Shown one piece after another: positions 1-7,801 of a stretch of 12,256 nucleotides of DNA. The first letter of the stretch is position 1; each line of letters begins with the position of its first letter. The DNA is from Pseudomonadota bacterium (lineage in GTDB: Bacteria > Pseudomonadota > Alphaproteobacteria > CACIAM-22H2): the NCBI GenBank assembly GCA_020161965.1, contig JAIUNH010000061.1:1-12256 (forward strand), read 5' to 3'. A program made the translations under genes and the position numbers. The notes beneath the pieces were generated by a model. It did not search any database and was not told where the DNA came from. It saw nothing but the letters and a program-made list of their open reading frames with translations.

Positions 1-1413
1 GCCGACCTTCTCGGGCTCGGTCCCGAGATAGGTTTCGACATACCAAGTCGAATCCGCGAACCACGCGATGCCGAGCTTGTCGAGATAGTCCCACATATGG
101 CCGCGCCAGGCGAGCGCGTCCGGGTTCACCTTGCCGTCGATATTGACGACCTGATCGCGCAGGAAGCCGAGCGTGCCCGACTGGCCGCCCGCGACCAATT
201 CGCCCGGCGCCACGAATTCCTCGACCAGTTCGACTTGGGTGTGATGCGCCGACGCGCCGAACGGCGTCCAATTCTTCCAGGCGAGCAGCAGCAACACCGC
301 CATGATCGCCGCCGCAGCTCCGCCCAGCACGGGCACGGCTTTGGGCGCCGTGCGCGTCAAAATCACCGGCACGAACACGAAGGCGAGCAACGACAGCGGC
401 GCGAAGTAGCGGATGTAGAACCAATCCGCGAAGAAGGTGAGCCAGTAATAGAAAACCAGCGCCGCATAGGCCGCGAGCAACACGGCCGGAAAGCCGAGAT
501 CGCCCGCCGGCCGCCATTTCTTGCGCCACACCAGAAGGCCGAGTGCGGCCAAGGCGATCACACGCGCGATTTCGGCCCAGCGATCCTCATGCGCGCCGGC
601 AAAGATCCACGGCATCGCCACGCTGGCGAGCGCCCACAACGCGCTGAGCGTGCGGTCGAGCGAGACCAGCGTTTCCTGCTGCGCGAAACCCGATGTCGGC
701 ATCGGATGGCCGAAGACCAGCGCGTTGTAGAGCCACCAGGGCGAGGACACGATCACCGCCGTCCCGCCGACAACGAAGCAGCGGCGGATCGCGTCGGGCA
801 ATCCCGAACGCCAGCCGCGCCGAAGCTCGTCCGCGCAAAGGACGGCGACGAACACTGCCGCGTCGATGCGCGTCAGCACGACCAAGCCCAACGCCACACC
901 CAGCAAGGCTTCGCGCGACCAGCGCCCACGCCAATCGCGAAGATGCAGCGCCCAAATCGCAGCGTAGAGCGTGATCTGCAACCCGGTTTCGAGCCCGGTG
1001 TAGAAATCGTTGTAGCTTTTGATCGCGGCGAGATAGCCCAACGCCGCGAGCGGGCCGGCAATACGATCGTCCTTGCCCGCATAGCCTTGCGCCAGATGCG
1101 CCACCAGCAACGCGCCCGCGACATGCACGAGCGTGGCGAGTGCAAAGAACACGCGCAAGCCGCCGATCGTATCGCCGCCGGCGAGAGCAAATCCCGCCGC
1201 TTCGACGAAAGTGAACAAGGGTTGGAAGCCGTTCGTCCAGGTCAAGCCGTCGATCGTAATTCCACGATGCGTCGCCACGTTGCGCGCGACGGTCAGCGCG
1301 TACCAGCCATCCTCCGCGATCGGCGTGCCGATCAAGGCGGCTTCGGGGCGCATGGCCAGCGCCATATACAAAACCGCGAGCGTCAGCGCGGCGAAGGTCG
1401 CAAAACGGGACAT
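1..1413 (-). CDS. GT-C-like polytopic membrane protein, C-terminus cut by window edge
   Basis: The reading frame stays open from ATG at 1413 to base 1 (471 residues with no stop), so the C-terminus lies outside the window. The protein has many hydrophobic segments separated by short charged loops. An acidic pair (E34-D35 in PIAEDGWYAL) follows the first membrane segment, and TNGFQPLF is at about residues 60-67. This layout resembles GT-C-fold membrane glycosyltransferases of the ArnT/GT39 type, whose early acidic loop after TM1 binds the lipid-phosphate sugar donor. A late segment (VVNIDGKVN, about 434-442) resembles a conserved soluble patch in uncharacterised members of such families. The start lies 19 bases after the LysE-family stop, which suggests co-transcription. 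No clear Shine-Dalgarno precedes it. The membrane topology is seen directly; the glycosyltransferase role is inferred, and sugar and acceptor are unknown. Confidence 0.72.
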   Translation of the reverse strand, partial: MSRFATFAALTLAVLYMALAMRPEAALIGTPIAEDGWYALTVARNVATHRGITIDGLTWTNGFQPLFTFVEAAGFALAGGDTIGGLRVFFALATLVHVAGALLVAHLAQGYAGKDDRIAGPLAALGYLAAIKSYNDFYTGLETGLQITLYAAIWALHLRDWRGRWSREALLGVALGLVVLTRIDAAVFVAVLCADELRRGWRSGLPDAIRRCFVVGGTAVIVSSPWWLYNALVFGHPMPTSGFAQQETLVSLDRTLSALWALASVAMPWIFAGAHEDRWAEIARVIALAALGLLVWRKKWRPAGDLGFPAVLLAAYAALVFYYWLTFFADWFYIRYFAPLSLLAFVFVPVILTRTAPKAVPVLGGAAAAIMAVLLLLAWKNWTPFGASAHHTQVELVEEFVAPGELVAGGQSGTLGFLRDQVVNIDGKVNPDALAWRGHMWDYLDKLGIAWFADSTWYVETYLGTEPEKVG

Positions 1414-1432
1414 GTCGGAGATTTGGCGCGCG

Positions 1433-2053
1433 TTAGGCCCGGGACAAGGCGACGCTGCCGATTCCCGCCCCGATCAGCGCGCATGCACCGGTGCGATTGA
1501 CGATCGTCATCGTCCGCGGACCCGCGAAGGCCTTACGCACGCGCGACGCGGCCAGCGCGTAGCCGAACACATTGGCGAAGGCCATCGCGATGAAGGTCGC
1601 GCAGAAGATGGAAAGCTGCAGCATCACGTCGCCCATTGGATCGAGGAATTGCGGCAGGAAGGCGACGAAAAAAGTTATGCCCTTCGGGTTCAGCGCCGTG
1701 ACGAGCCATGCATGGCCGAGCATTTTTGCGGCCGAGGCGCGGTCCTGCGCCGGTGCGGCCGCCAGCGTGCCACCGCTGCGCCACAGCTTGATGCCGAGAT
1801 AGACCAGATAGGCGGCCCCGACCCATTTCAGGATCGTAAACGCCGTGGCCGATGCCGCGAGCAGCGCCCCCACGCCGATCATCGACAGCGTCATCGCCGT
1901 GAAATCGCCCAGCGCCACGCCGATCGCCATCGGCAATGCCGCGCGCCAGCCTTGACCCAGCGCGTAGGACACGACCAACAGAATCGTCGGTCCGGGGATG
2001 AGGAGCAACACGGCCGAAGCCGCGACGAAAGCCAGCCAAATTTCGATCGCCAT
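1433..2053 (-). CDS. LysE/RhtB-family amino-acid or metabolite exporter
   Basis: This 206-residue inner-membrane protein has the usual length of the LysE/RhtB family, whose members export amino acids such as lysine, threonine and homoserine lactone by proton exchange. Family marks are visible: IPGPT at 19-23 in the first helix, GVALGD at 45-50, a KWVGAAYLVYLGIKLW stretch at about 76-91, and LNPKG with FFVAFLPQF at about 121-136. Roughly six hydrophobic helices can be counted. It starts at ATG 2053, 54 bases after the regA stop, and its stop is 19 bases before the downstream membrane protein, so it may belong to a regB-regA-led unit. No substrate can be assigned from sequence. Confidence 0.93.
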   Translation of the reverse strand: MAIEIWLAFVAASAVLLLIPGPTILLVVSYALGQGWRAALPMAIGVALGDFTAMTLSMIGVGALLAASATAFTILKWVGAAYLVYLGIKLWRSGGTLAAAPAQDRASAAKMLGHAWLVTALNPKGITFFVAFLPQFLDPMGDVMLQLSIFCATFIAMAFANVFGYALAASRVRKAFAGPRTMTIVNRTGACALIGAGIGSVALSRA

Positions 2054-2107
2054 GGCCGCGATCTAACGCAGGGTTCCCGACCCCGCGCAAGCCGCCGTCA
2101 TTCGCGG

Positions 2108-2674
2108 TTACGCGGTTTCGCGCGGCGCGTGCTTGGCCAGGATGCGCTGGAGCGTACGGCGATGCATGTTCAAACGCCGCGCGGTTTCAGACACGTTGCG
2201 TTCGCATTGCTCGAACACGCGCTGAATATGCTCCCAACGCACGCGATCGGCCGACATCGGATGTTCGGGCGGCTGAGGCAGCGCACGGTCGCCCGCGTTG
2301 AGCGCCGCGTCGATCACGTCGGCGTCGGCGGGTTTCGGAATGTAATCGACGGCGCCGGCTTTGATCGCCGCGACCGAGGTCGCGATATTGCCGTAGCCGG
2401 TGAGGATCACGACCCGCGAATCGGGTGCCGCCGCACGGATACGCGGCACGAGATCGAGGCCCGAGCCGTCGCCCAGTTTCAGATCGACGACCGCGCATTC
2501 GGGCACATACCCGCCCGCCAAAGCGGCTTCCGCCGCCGCGATCGATTCGGCCATCGTGACCGCATAGCCGCGCCGTTCCATCGCGCGCGCCAAGCGCACG
2601 CGAAAGGCTTCGTCGTCCTCGACGATCAGCAATTTGCGGGAGACGGCGTCCGCCGCCGGGGCTTGCATATCCAT
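2108..2674 (-). CDS. regA: RegA/ActR/PrrA-family redox response regulator
   Basis: This 188-residue cytoplasmic DNA-binding regulator is the partner of the adjacent RegB kinase. The receiver domain (about 13-125) has the acidic pocket E19-D20-D21, phospho-acceptor D64 in VVDLKLGDGSG, T92 in LTGYGN and K114 in YIPKPADAD. After a proline-containing linker, a Fis-type helix-turn-helix (about 146-185) includes RNVSETARRLNMHRRTLQR, nearly identical across RegA/ActR/PrrA/RegR proteins. The length matches the family (about 180-190). In relatives, phosphorylated RegA controls respiration, photosynthesis, carbon and nitrogen fixation and hydrogenase genes according to redox state. Start is ATG 2674, 9 bases after the regB stop; an in-frame Met two codons later (2668) is an alternative. 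Confidence 0.97.
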   Translation of the reverse strand: MDMQAPAADAVSRKLLIVEDDEAFRVRLARAMERRGYAVTMAESIAAAEAALAGGYVPECAVVDLKLGDGSGLDLVPRIRAAAPDSRVVILTGYGNIATSVAAIKAGAVDYIPKPADADVIDAALNAGDRALPQPPEHPMSADRVRWEHIQRVFEQCERNVSETARRLNMHRRTLQRILAKHAPRETA

Positions 2675-2683
2675 GGTGCTTCC

Positions 2684-3973
2684 TTACGCGAAACGCGCCT
2701 TGGGCCAGCGCACCGAAACGCGTGCACCACCCTCCTCGCGATTGCCCCAGGATACAGTACCCCCCGTGCGCGATAGCAAGGTGCTTGCGATGAACACGCC
2801 CAGCCCCATGTGCTCGCCGTCGCCCACGCGGGTGGAGACATAAGGCTCGCCCAGCCGCGCCAAAATCTCCGGCGGGAAACCCGGCCCGTCGTCCTCGATT
2901 TCCACGCCGACGAATTCCTCGTCCGACCACGCGAAAATCTCGACCTTCTCGTGGGCAAACGTGGCGGCATTTTCCACAAGCGTTCCCAGCGCTTGCACGA
3001 TTTCCGGCGTGCGCGCGATCGGCGGCTCGTGACCGTCTTCGAAATCCTGATCGAGTTCGACCGGCACGCCCCGCGCGTAGCGATCCGCGATCTCGCGCAA
3101 CAGCACGGGTAGCGGGGGGCGCGGAAACGGGTTGCCTTCGGGCCCGCCGCCTTCGGGTTTGGCCGCCAGGCGCGCCAATATGTCGCGGCAGCGCATCGTC
3201 TCGCGCAGCAGCAAATCCGCGTCGGCTTTGAGATCGCCGTCGGGCAAGTCGCGCGCGATTTCCTTGGCCACCACCGCGATGGTGGCGAGCGGCGTGCCCA
3301 GTTCATGCGCCGCCGCGGCGGCCAAGCCGCCGACCGCACTCATGCGTTGTTCGCGCGCGAGGGCCGCTTGTGCCGCACCGAACGCATCGGACATCTGGCG
3401 CGCTTCGCCGGCGAGCCGCGCCACATAAGCCGCAACGAACACGATCGTCGTCGCCATCGCGAACCACACGCCGATGCGCAGTTCGATCGGCAACGCCAAG
3501 CCTTCTTGCCGCCACGGCAAAGGCTGGTGCCAGATTGCCAGCACGGTCGCGAGCCCCATCGCCAATACGCCGAGCACGACCGTCACCACACGCGACAGCG
3601 ACGCCGCCGCCACCGCGACGGGGGCGACCATCAACACCGCGAAGGGGTTTTGCAAACCGCCGGTGAAATAGAGCAGCGTGGCGAGCTGCATCACGTCATA
3701 GGCGAGAACCGCACCCGCCGCGCGATCGTCGAGCCGCCCGGCTTGCGGCCGATCGAAGGTCAGCACGGCGTTCAGCAATGCGGAGATCGCGATGGCGCCC
3801 AAGGTCGGGAACAGCGCGAAATGGAAGCCGAGGCCGAAATAGGTACCCAGCACGGCGGCGGTCTGGCCCGCGATGGCGATCCAGCGCACGACCACAAGGG
3901 TGCGCAGACGCACGCGGCCCAATGGCGGCGGCGGTACGATGTTTTGCGGCAAAGTTTTCGAAACGGCGGTCAC
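2684..3973 (-). CDS. regB: RegB/ActS/PrrB-family redox sensor histidine kinase
   Basis: The call is a 429-residue membrane kinase starting at GTG 3973. The N-terminal part has about six hydrophobic segments (about 25-190) and contains GGLQNPF at 105-111, the quinone-binding heptapeptide typical of RegB. The H-box AAAAHELGTPLA carries the phospho-accepting H223. C262 in MRCRDIL matches the redox-active cysteine that in Rhodobacter RegB controls kinase activity through disulfide or sulfenic-acid formation. The ATPase domain has an N-box (N335 in LVENAATFA), G1 EDDGPGFPP (360-368) and G2 GLGVFIAS (390-397). RegB senses the ubiquinone pool and phosphorylates RegA, encoded 9 bases downstream. The frame continues open to 4780 upstream, but that part lies antisense to the ABC ATPase and is rich in Arg, Gln and His. 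GTG 3973, with purine-rich GAGAAAG before it, gives the expected N-terminus. Confidence 0.96.
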   Translation of the reverse strand: MTAVSKTLPQNIVPPPPLGRVRLRTLVVVRWIAIAGQTAAVLGTYFGLGFHFALFPTLGAIAISALLNAVLTFDRPQAGRLDDRAAGAVLAYDVMQLATLLYFTGGLQNPFAVLMVAPVAVAAASLSRVVTVVLGVLAMGLATVLAIWHQPLPWRQEGLALPIELRIGVWFAMATTIVFVAAYVARLAGEARQMSDAFGAAQAALAREQRMSAVGGLAAAAAHELGTPLATIAVVAKEIARDLPDGDLKADADLLLRETMRCRDILARLAAKPEGGGPEGNPFPRPPLPVLLREIADRYARGVPVELDQDFEDGHEPPIARTPEIVQALGTLVENAATFAHEKVEIFAWSDEEFVGVEIEDDGPGFPPEILARLGEPYVSTRVGDGEHMGLGVFIASTLLSRTGGTVSWGNREEGGARVSVRWPKARFA

Positions 3974-4030
3974 GCGAGCTTTCTCGTTGTCCCTTTGCCT
4001 TTGGCGGCGCGGCGGGCCATATACATTGCC

Positions 4031-4783
4031 ATGACCATCGCCGCGATCAATGTCCGCGACCTGACCAAGCGTTTCCGCGACGATGTGCCGCCGGCCGTCG
4101 ACGGAATTTCGTTCACCGTACCACGCGGCCAAGTCGTCGGTCTGCTCGGCGGCAACGGGGCGGGCAAGACGACGACGATCTCGATGCTGCTGGGGATTTT
4201 GATCCCCACCGCCGGCACGATCGACATTCTCGGCGTCGATATGCGCCGCGATCGCTACGCCGCTTTGCCTCGGCTCAATTTCTCCTCGCCCTATGTCGAT
4301 CTGCCCTCGCGCCTGACGGTGCGCGAAAACCTCGACGTGTTCGGCGGGCTTTACGGCGTGCGCGATCTCAAAGCGCGAATCGCCGAACTCGCCGAATTGC
4401 TCGACCTGACGGCTTTCCTCGACCGCAAGACCGGCTCGCTGTCGAGCGGCCAGAAAACGCGCGCGGCCTTGGCCAAGGCGCTGATCAACCGGCCCGAGCT
4501 GCTGCTGCTCGACGAACCGACCGCGAGCCTCGATCCCGACACCGCCGATCGCGTGCGCGGACATCTGGAAGCTTACGCGCGCACGCAAGGGGCCGCGATC
4601 CTGCTCGCCTCGCACAACATGGCCGAGGTCGAGCGCCTGTGCGCCGACGTGCTGATGATGAAAGCGGGCCGGATCGTCGATCGCGGCTCGCCCGCCGATC
4701 TCATCGCGCGCTACGGGCGCGAAGATATGGAACAGGTCTTCTTGGACGTGGCGCGCGGCACCGCGCAGGCGGCGGCGCAATGA
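4031..4783 (+). CDS. ABC-2-type exporter ATP-binding subunit
   Basis: This 250-residue cytoplasmic ATPase powers the permease encoded directly downstream. Visible motifs are Walker A GGNGAGKTT (40-48), ABC signature LSSGQ (137-141), Walker B LLLLDEP (157-163), D-loop SLD (166-168) and switch histidine H195 in ASHNM. The region where the Q-loop glutamine normally sits reads NFSSPYVDLP (83-92), so that Gln appears replaced by Ser. The architecture matches one-domain ABC-2 ATPases of the multidrug, polysaccharide or NatA type. Start is ATG 4031; the frame is open upstream, but that stretch is antisense to regB. It is divergent from regB with only 57 bases between the starts. Its stop TGA overlaps the permease ATG (ATGA), indicating translational coupling. 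Substrate unknown. Confidence 0.95.
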   Translation: MTIAAINVRDLTKRFRDDVPPAVDGISFTVPRGQVVGLLGGNGAGKTTTISMLLGILIPTAGTIDILGVDMRRDRYAALPRLNFSSPYVDLPSRLTVRENLDVFGGLYGVRDLKARIAELAELLDLTAFLDRKTGSLSSGQKTRAALAKALINRPELLLLDEPTASLDPDTADRVRGHLEAYARTQGAAILLASHNMAEVERLCADVLMMKAGRIVDRGSPADLIARYGREDMEQVFLDVARGTAQAAAQ

Positions 4784-5577
4784 ACGGCTCCCTCACCCGC
4801 ATCGGCGCGATGACGCGCCGGCATCTTTATCTCTTCCGCTCGTCCTGGACGCGGGTCTTCGACCTCGTCTACTGGCCCGTGCTGCAGATGACGATCTGGG
4901 GCTTCGTCACCGTCTTCCTGAATCAGCAATCGAGCTGGTTCGCGAATGCGGCGGGCGTGCTGATCGGCGCCGTGCTGCTGTGGGACGTGCTCGTGCGCTC
5001 GCAATTCGGGCTGACGCTGTCGCTGCTCGAAGAAATGTGGTCGCGCAATCTCGCCAATCTTTTCGTGTCGCCATTGCGGCCGTGGGAGTTCGCGGCATCG
5101 CTGATGCTGCTGTCCGTCACGCGCTCGATGATCGGCGTGTTGCCGGCGGCCCTGCTCGCGATTCCGCTATTCGCCTATTCGGTGTTCGATCTTGGCCTGC
5201 CGCTGCTCGCCTTCTGGATGATGCTGGTGATGCTCGGCTGGTCGATCGGGTTGCTGATCGGCGCTTTGCTGTTCCGTTTCGGCTTGGCGGCCGAAAGCTA
5301 TGCCTGGGCGTCGATCTTCATCATCCAGCCGATTTCGGGCGTCTGGTATCCGGTTTCGGTGCTGCCGGAATGGCTGAAGCCGCTCGCGTGGTCCCTGCCC
5401 TCGACCTATGTGTTCGAAGGCATGCGCGCGGTCATGATCGACAGGGTTTTCCGCTGGGATTTGCTGGCGCAAGCCTTCGCGCTGAACCTCGTCATCATGG
5501 CGCTGGCCTTCGGCGCGTTCCTGTTCGCCTTCACCCGCGCGCGCGAACGCGGCCAGCTGCTGCAATCCAGCGAATAA
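4780..5577 (+). CDS. ABC-2-type exporter permease
   Basis: This 265-residue inner-membrane protein is typical of the ABC-2 permease family. About six membrane segments are visible (roughly 30-48, 56-72, 108-132, 142-166, 172-190 and 232-252). Between the second and third lies a conserved cytoplasmic loop, SRNLANLFVSPLRPWEF (88-104), and before the last helix the QPISGVWYPVSVLP (183-196) and STYVFEGMR (208-216) signatures. It pairs with the ATPase, whose TGA overlaps this ATG. The cargo cannot be read from sequence; relatives export lipids, polysaccharides, drugs or Na+. The stop (TAA) lies 7 bases from the convergent LysR-type gene stop, leaving no room for separate terminators. Confidence 0.95.
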   Translation: MNGSLTRIGAMTRRHLYLFRSSWTRVFDLVYWPVLQMTIWGFVTVFLNQQSSWFANAAGVLIGAVLLWDVLVRSQFGLTLSLLEEMWSRNLANLFVSPLRPWEFAASLMLLSVTRSMIGVLPAALLAIPLFAYSVFDLGLPLLAFWMMLVMLGWSIGLLIGALLFRFGLAAESYAWASIFIIQPISGVWYPVSVLPEWLKPLAWSLPSTYVFEGMRAVMIDRVFRWDLLAQAFALNLVIMALAFGAFLFAFTRARERGQLLQSSE

Positions 5578-5584
5578 ACCGACG

Positions 5585-6481
5585 CTAGCGCCCGATCAGC
5601 GCTTTCGCATGGCGCTTGCACAACGCCGCGATCGCATCGGCAGCACGGCGCACGGCCGCGACGCGGCGCAGATCGCGGTGCACGACGAGATACATATCCT
5701 CGTCGAGATCGGCGAGGCGCGGCCCGATGCGCTGCAAATTGGGCTCCGCGTCGCCCAGATGGCAGGGCAATAAAGTCGCCCCCAGCCCATCCAGCACCGC
5801 TTGGTGGCGCAAGACCGTCTCCGACACGCGGCACACGACGCGCACGCGCTTGGCGATATCCGCCGAATAGCGCGCCTGGGCGGAAATCTCCGACCCCGTT
5901 TCGCGCGCGATAAAATCGATTCCGTCCATGCCGTCCGACGGCTTGCGACCCGTGCGCGCGAGATAGGCTTTGGACACGTAGATCGCGTTGCCCACGCGGC
6001 CGATTTTACGCCCGGTCAGATCATGCGCGTCGGGCAGCGATTGCATGCGCAGGGCGATATCGGCTTCGCGGCGGGCGAGATCGACCGAACGGCGTGTGGG
6101 CTTCAACACCAAGGGCGTGCCGGCGAGCTTCGCCTGCAATTCGCCGAAATGGCGGACCATGAACCACGCGATCGAATTGACCGAGGTGACGACGACCGGC
6201 CGCAATTCGGGTTCGGCGGCGAGCTTGGCGCGGCGCAGGATCGTCGCCGCGTCGTCGTCCATCGCATTGGCGCCGTCGAGGGTTTCGCGGCCCAGGGTCG
6301 TGAGCCTGAGCGCGTTCGGCAATCGGTCGAAGAGCGGCGCGCCGAGCGTGGCCTCCAACGCGCGCAGATGACGGCCAAGCGTGGCTTGGCTCAATCGCGT
6401 CGCCTTGGCGGCTTTAGCGAGACTGCCTTCGCGGGCGATGGCGAGGAAGGCGCGGATATCGTTCCAGTCGGGGTCGGTCAT
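5585..6481 (-). CDS. LysR-type transcriptional regulator
   Basis: This 298-residue regulator has an N-terminal winged helix-turn-helix (about 5-63): WNDIRAFLAIAREGSLAKAA, the recognition segment LSQATLGRHLRALEATLG and FDRLPNALRLTTLG. A LysR substrate-binding domain follows (about 93-295) and should bind a small effector that sets DNA affinity. I choose ATG 6481 because it overlaps the stop of a small upstream ORF (ATGA). An in-frame ATG at 6490 would add three residues. GGAGG lies only two bases before 6481, too close to be ideal. The open frame beyond 6490, up to 6652, has shadow-like Arg/His/Pro-rich composition. The target is unknown; LysR regulators often control divergent or adjacent genes, but the ABC pair here is convergent. 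Confidence 0.93.
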   Translation of the reverse strand: MTDPDWNDIRAFLAIAREGSLAKAAKATRLSQATLGRHLRALEATLGAPLFDRLPNALRLTTLGRETLDGANAMDDDAATILRRAKLAAEPELRPVVVTSVNSIAWFMVRHFGELQAKLAGTPLVLKPTRRSVDLARREADIALRMQSLPDAHDLTGRKIGRVGNAIYVSKAYLARTGRKPSDGMDGIDFIARETGSEISAQARYSADIAKRVRVVCRVSETVLRHQAVLDGLGATLLPCHLGDAEPNLQRIGPRLADLDEDMYLVVHRDLRRVAAVRRAADAIAALCKRHAKALIGR

Positions 6482-6618
6482 TTCCTCCATCGTCGCGCGA
6501 TCCGCGCGAAGAGGGAAGGCCCGGTTGGAATGCGCATGGGCACGGCCTCGCCGATGCGCGGCGGGCGTTGGTAACCATGGGCGGCGAGGCAGAGGTCGAT
6601 AAAGGGTGCGAATTTCAT
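6478..6618 (-). CDS. small ORF, 46 residues, translationally overlapping the LysR-type gene
   Basis: This reading frame runs from ATG 6618 to TGA 6478 and encodes a basic 46-residue peptide beginning MKFAPFIDLCLAAHGY and ending in an Arg-rich tail (ARIARRWRK). Its TGA overlaps the ATG of the LysR-type gene as ATGA, and the GGAGG just upstream falls in its last codons. About three quarters of its codons end in G or C, as in real genes here. The other frames of the same stretch translate into Arg/His/Pro-rich shadow sequence. No Shine-Dalgarno is obvious before its ATG, and I recognise no family. It may be a real small protein or a leader peptide coupling translation of the regulator; the frame could also be chance. 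Confidence 0.42.
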   Translation of the reverse strand: MKFAPFIDLCLAAHGYQRPPRIGEAVPMRIPTGPSLFARIARRWRK

Positions 6619-6694
6619 GGGGCGCAGACTGCCCCAAACCGCGCGCTTGCACGGCCCCATAATCTCGCGCCCTACCCGCGCAGAAACGAGGGGC

Positions 6695-7723
6695 TCAGAC
6701 TTTGCCGTCGATGCCCGCGTCAGCGAAGGTCGCCATGCCGGTATGGCAAGCGACCGCCGCCTTGACGAGCCCAAGCGCCAACGCGGCCCCCGAACCTTCG
6801 CCCAAGCGCATGCCGAGATCGAGAAGCGGCTTCTTGCCGATTTTGTCGAGCAGGCGCCGATGCCCGGGCTCGGCAGACATGTGCGCCACCATGCAATGAT
6901 CGAGCGCATGTTCGTCGAGCGCATGAAGCACGGCGGCGGCAGCCGTGCAGGCGAAACCGTCGAGCAGTACTGGCGTGCGCGCCAAGCGTGCGGCCATCAC
7001 CGCCCCCGCGATCGCCGCGAGTTCGAGCCCGCCGACGCGCGCCAGCACATCCAACGGATCGCGCTTCTCGGCGAAATGCAGTTTCAGCGCGCCGTCGATC
7101 ACGGCCTTCTTATGCGTAAGCGCATCGCCCGCCACGCCGGTCCCCGGCCCGACCCAATCTTGCGCGTTGCCGCCGAACAGGCCCGCGCAGATCGCCGATG
7201 CCGAGGCGGTGTTCGCGATGCCCATTTCGCCCAGGCAAAGAATGTCGAGATTGGCCTCCACCGCCATCATGCCGTAGGCCATGGCGCGCGCGCAGTCTTC
7301 CTCGCGCATCGCCGGACCCTTGGAAAAATCGGCCGTCGGCTTGTCGAGCGCCATTTCGTAGACGCGCAGATCGGCGTCGAACAGCGTGCTGAGCTGATTC
7401 ACGGCAGCCCCGCCGGAAACGAAGTTCCGCACCATCTGTTCGGTCACCGATGGCGGAAAGGCCGACACGCCCTGCGCGGCGATACCGTGATTGGCGGCGA
7501 AGACCGCAACACGCGGATGATCGGCCTTCGGGCGCGCTTTGCCCTGCCATGTGGCCATCCAGGCGGAAATCTCCTCCAGCCGGCCCAGCGCCCCCGGCGG
7601 CTTGGTGAGCTGGCCTTCGCGCGCGGCGGCTTCCGCCGCGGCTTGGCGATCGGGGCCGGGAAAGGACGCAAGCACCGCGCGGATCTCGGCGAAGTTCGCG
7701 ACAGGTCCTTTAGGTTGGGTCAT
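6695..7723 (-). CDS. cobT: nicotinate-nucleotide--dimethylbenzimidazole phosphoribosyltransferase (CobT)
   Basis: CobT transfers phosphoribose from nicotinate mononucleotide to 5,6-dimethylbenzimidazole, making alpha-ribazole 5'-phosphate for the cobalamin lower ligand. It is a cytoplasmic enzyme. The 342 residues match the family length (about 340-356). Marks include TKPPGALGRLE (40-50), FAANHGIAAQGVSAFP (75-90), GGAAVNQL (104-111), CLGEMGIANTASAS (163-176; many homologues have GIGNTT here), GFACTAAA (256-263), HMSAEPGH (281-288) and catalytic E309 in LGEGSGAALA, equivalent to the Glu317 base of the Salmonella enzyme. Start is ATG 7723. It diverges from cobS across 78 bases, where no cobalamin aptamer is visible. 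In Pseudomonas denitrificans nomenclature this enzyme is CobU. Confidence 0.97.
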   Translation of the reverse strand: MTQPKGPVANFAEIRAVLASFPGPDRQAAAEAAAREGQLTKPPGALGRLEEISAWMATWQGKARPKADHPRVAVFAANHGIAAQGVSAFPPSVTEQMVRNFVSGGAAVNQLSTLFDADLRVYEMALDKPTADFSKGPAMREEDCARAMAYGMMAVEANLDILCLGEMGIANTASASAICAGLFGGNAQDWVGPGTGVAGDALTHKKAVIDGALKLHFAEKRDPLDVLARVGGLELAAIAGAVMAARLARTPVLLDGFACTAAAAVLHALDEHALDHCMVAHMSAEPGHRRLLDKIGKKPLLDLGMRLGEGSGAALALGLVKAAVACHTGMATFADAGIDGKV

Positions 7724-7801
7724 GGCGGCGCTTTCGGCTGGAATTGCCTGGGTGGCCGTCCTATCTTCCCGCGCCTTTTCAAGCAAGGCTTCAACATCGA
7801 A

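Noticed and set aside
97..2776. Long plus-strand open frames (97-1500 and 1133-2776) covering the left end
   Set aside because: They are antisense to the GT-C-like, LysE-type and regA genes, translate into Arg/His/Gln-rich sequence without domains, and arise from high third-position G/C in the real genes.
3995..4025. Possible promoter TTGCCT...TATACA just before the ABC ATPase
   Set aside because: The spacing is 19 bases and the -35 match is poor; the -10 would imply an almost leaderless mRNA. The evidence is too weak to annotate.
3305..4030. N-terminal extension of the ABC ATPase and of the permease frame
   Set aside because: The upstream parts are antisense to regB or out of frame with the ATPase and are low-complexity Arg/His-rich shadows. 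ATG 4031 and ATG 4780 begin recognised family sequence.
3974..4780. N-terminal extension of regB up to 4780, giving a 698-residue protein
   Set aside because: The extension is antisense to the ABC ATPase and lacks membrane or domain character. GTG 3973 gives the normal RegB N-terminus.
5578..5584. Shared terminator between the permease and LysR-type genes
   Set aside because: Only seven bases separate the stops, and no hairpin followed by a T-run is visible around them.
6617..7801. Plus-strand extension upstream of cobS beginning at 6617
   Set aside because: It lies antisense to cobT, which has every family motif; cobS family sequence starts at ATG 7802.
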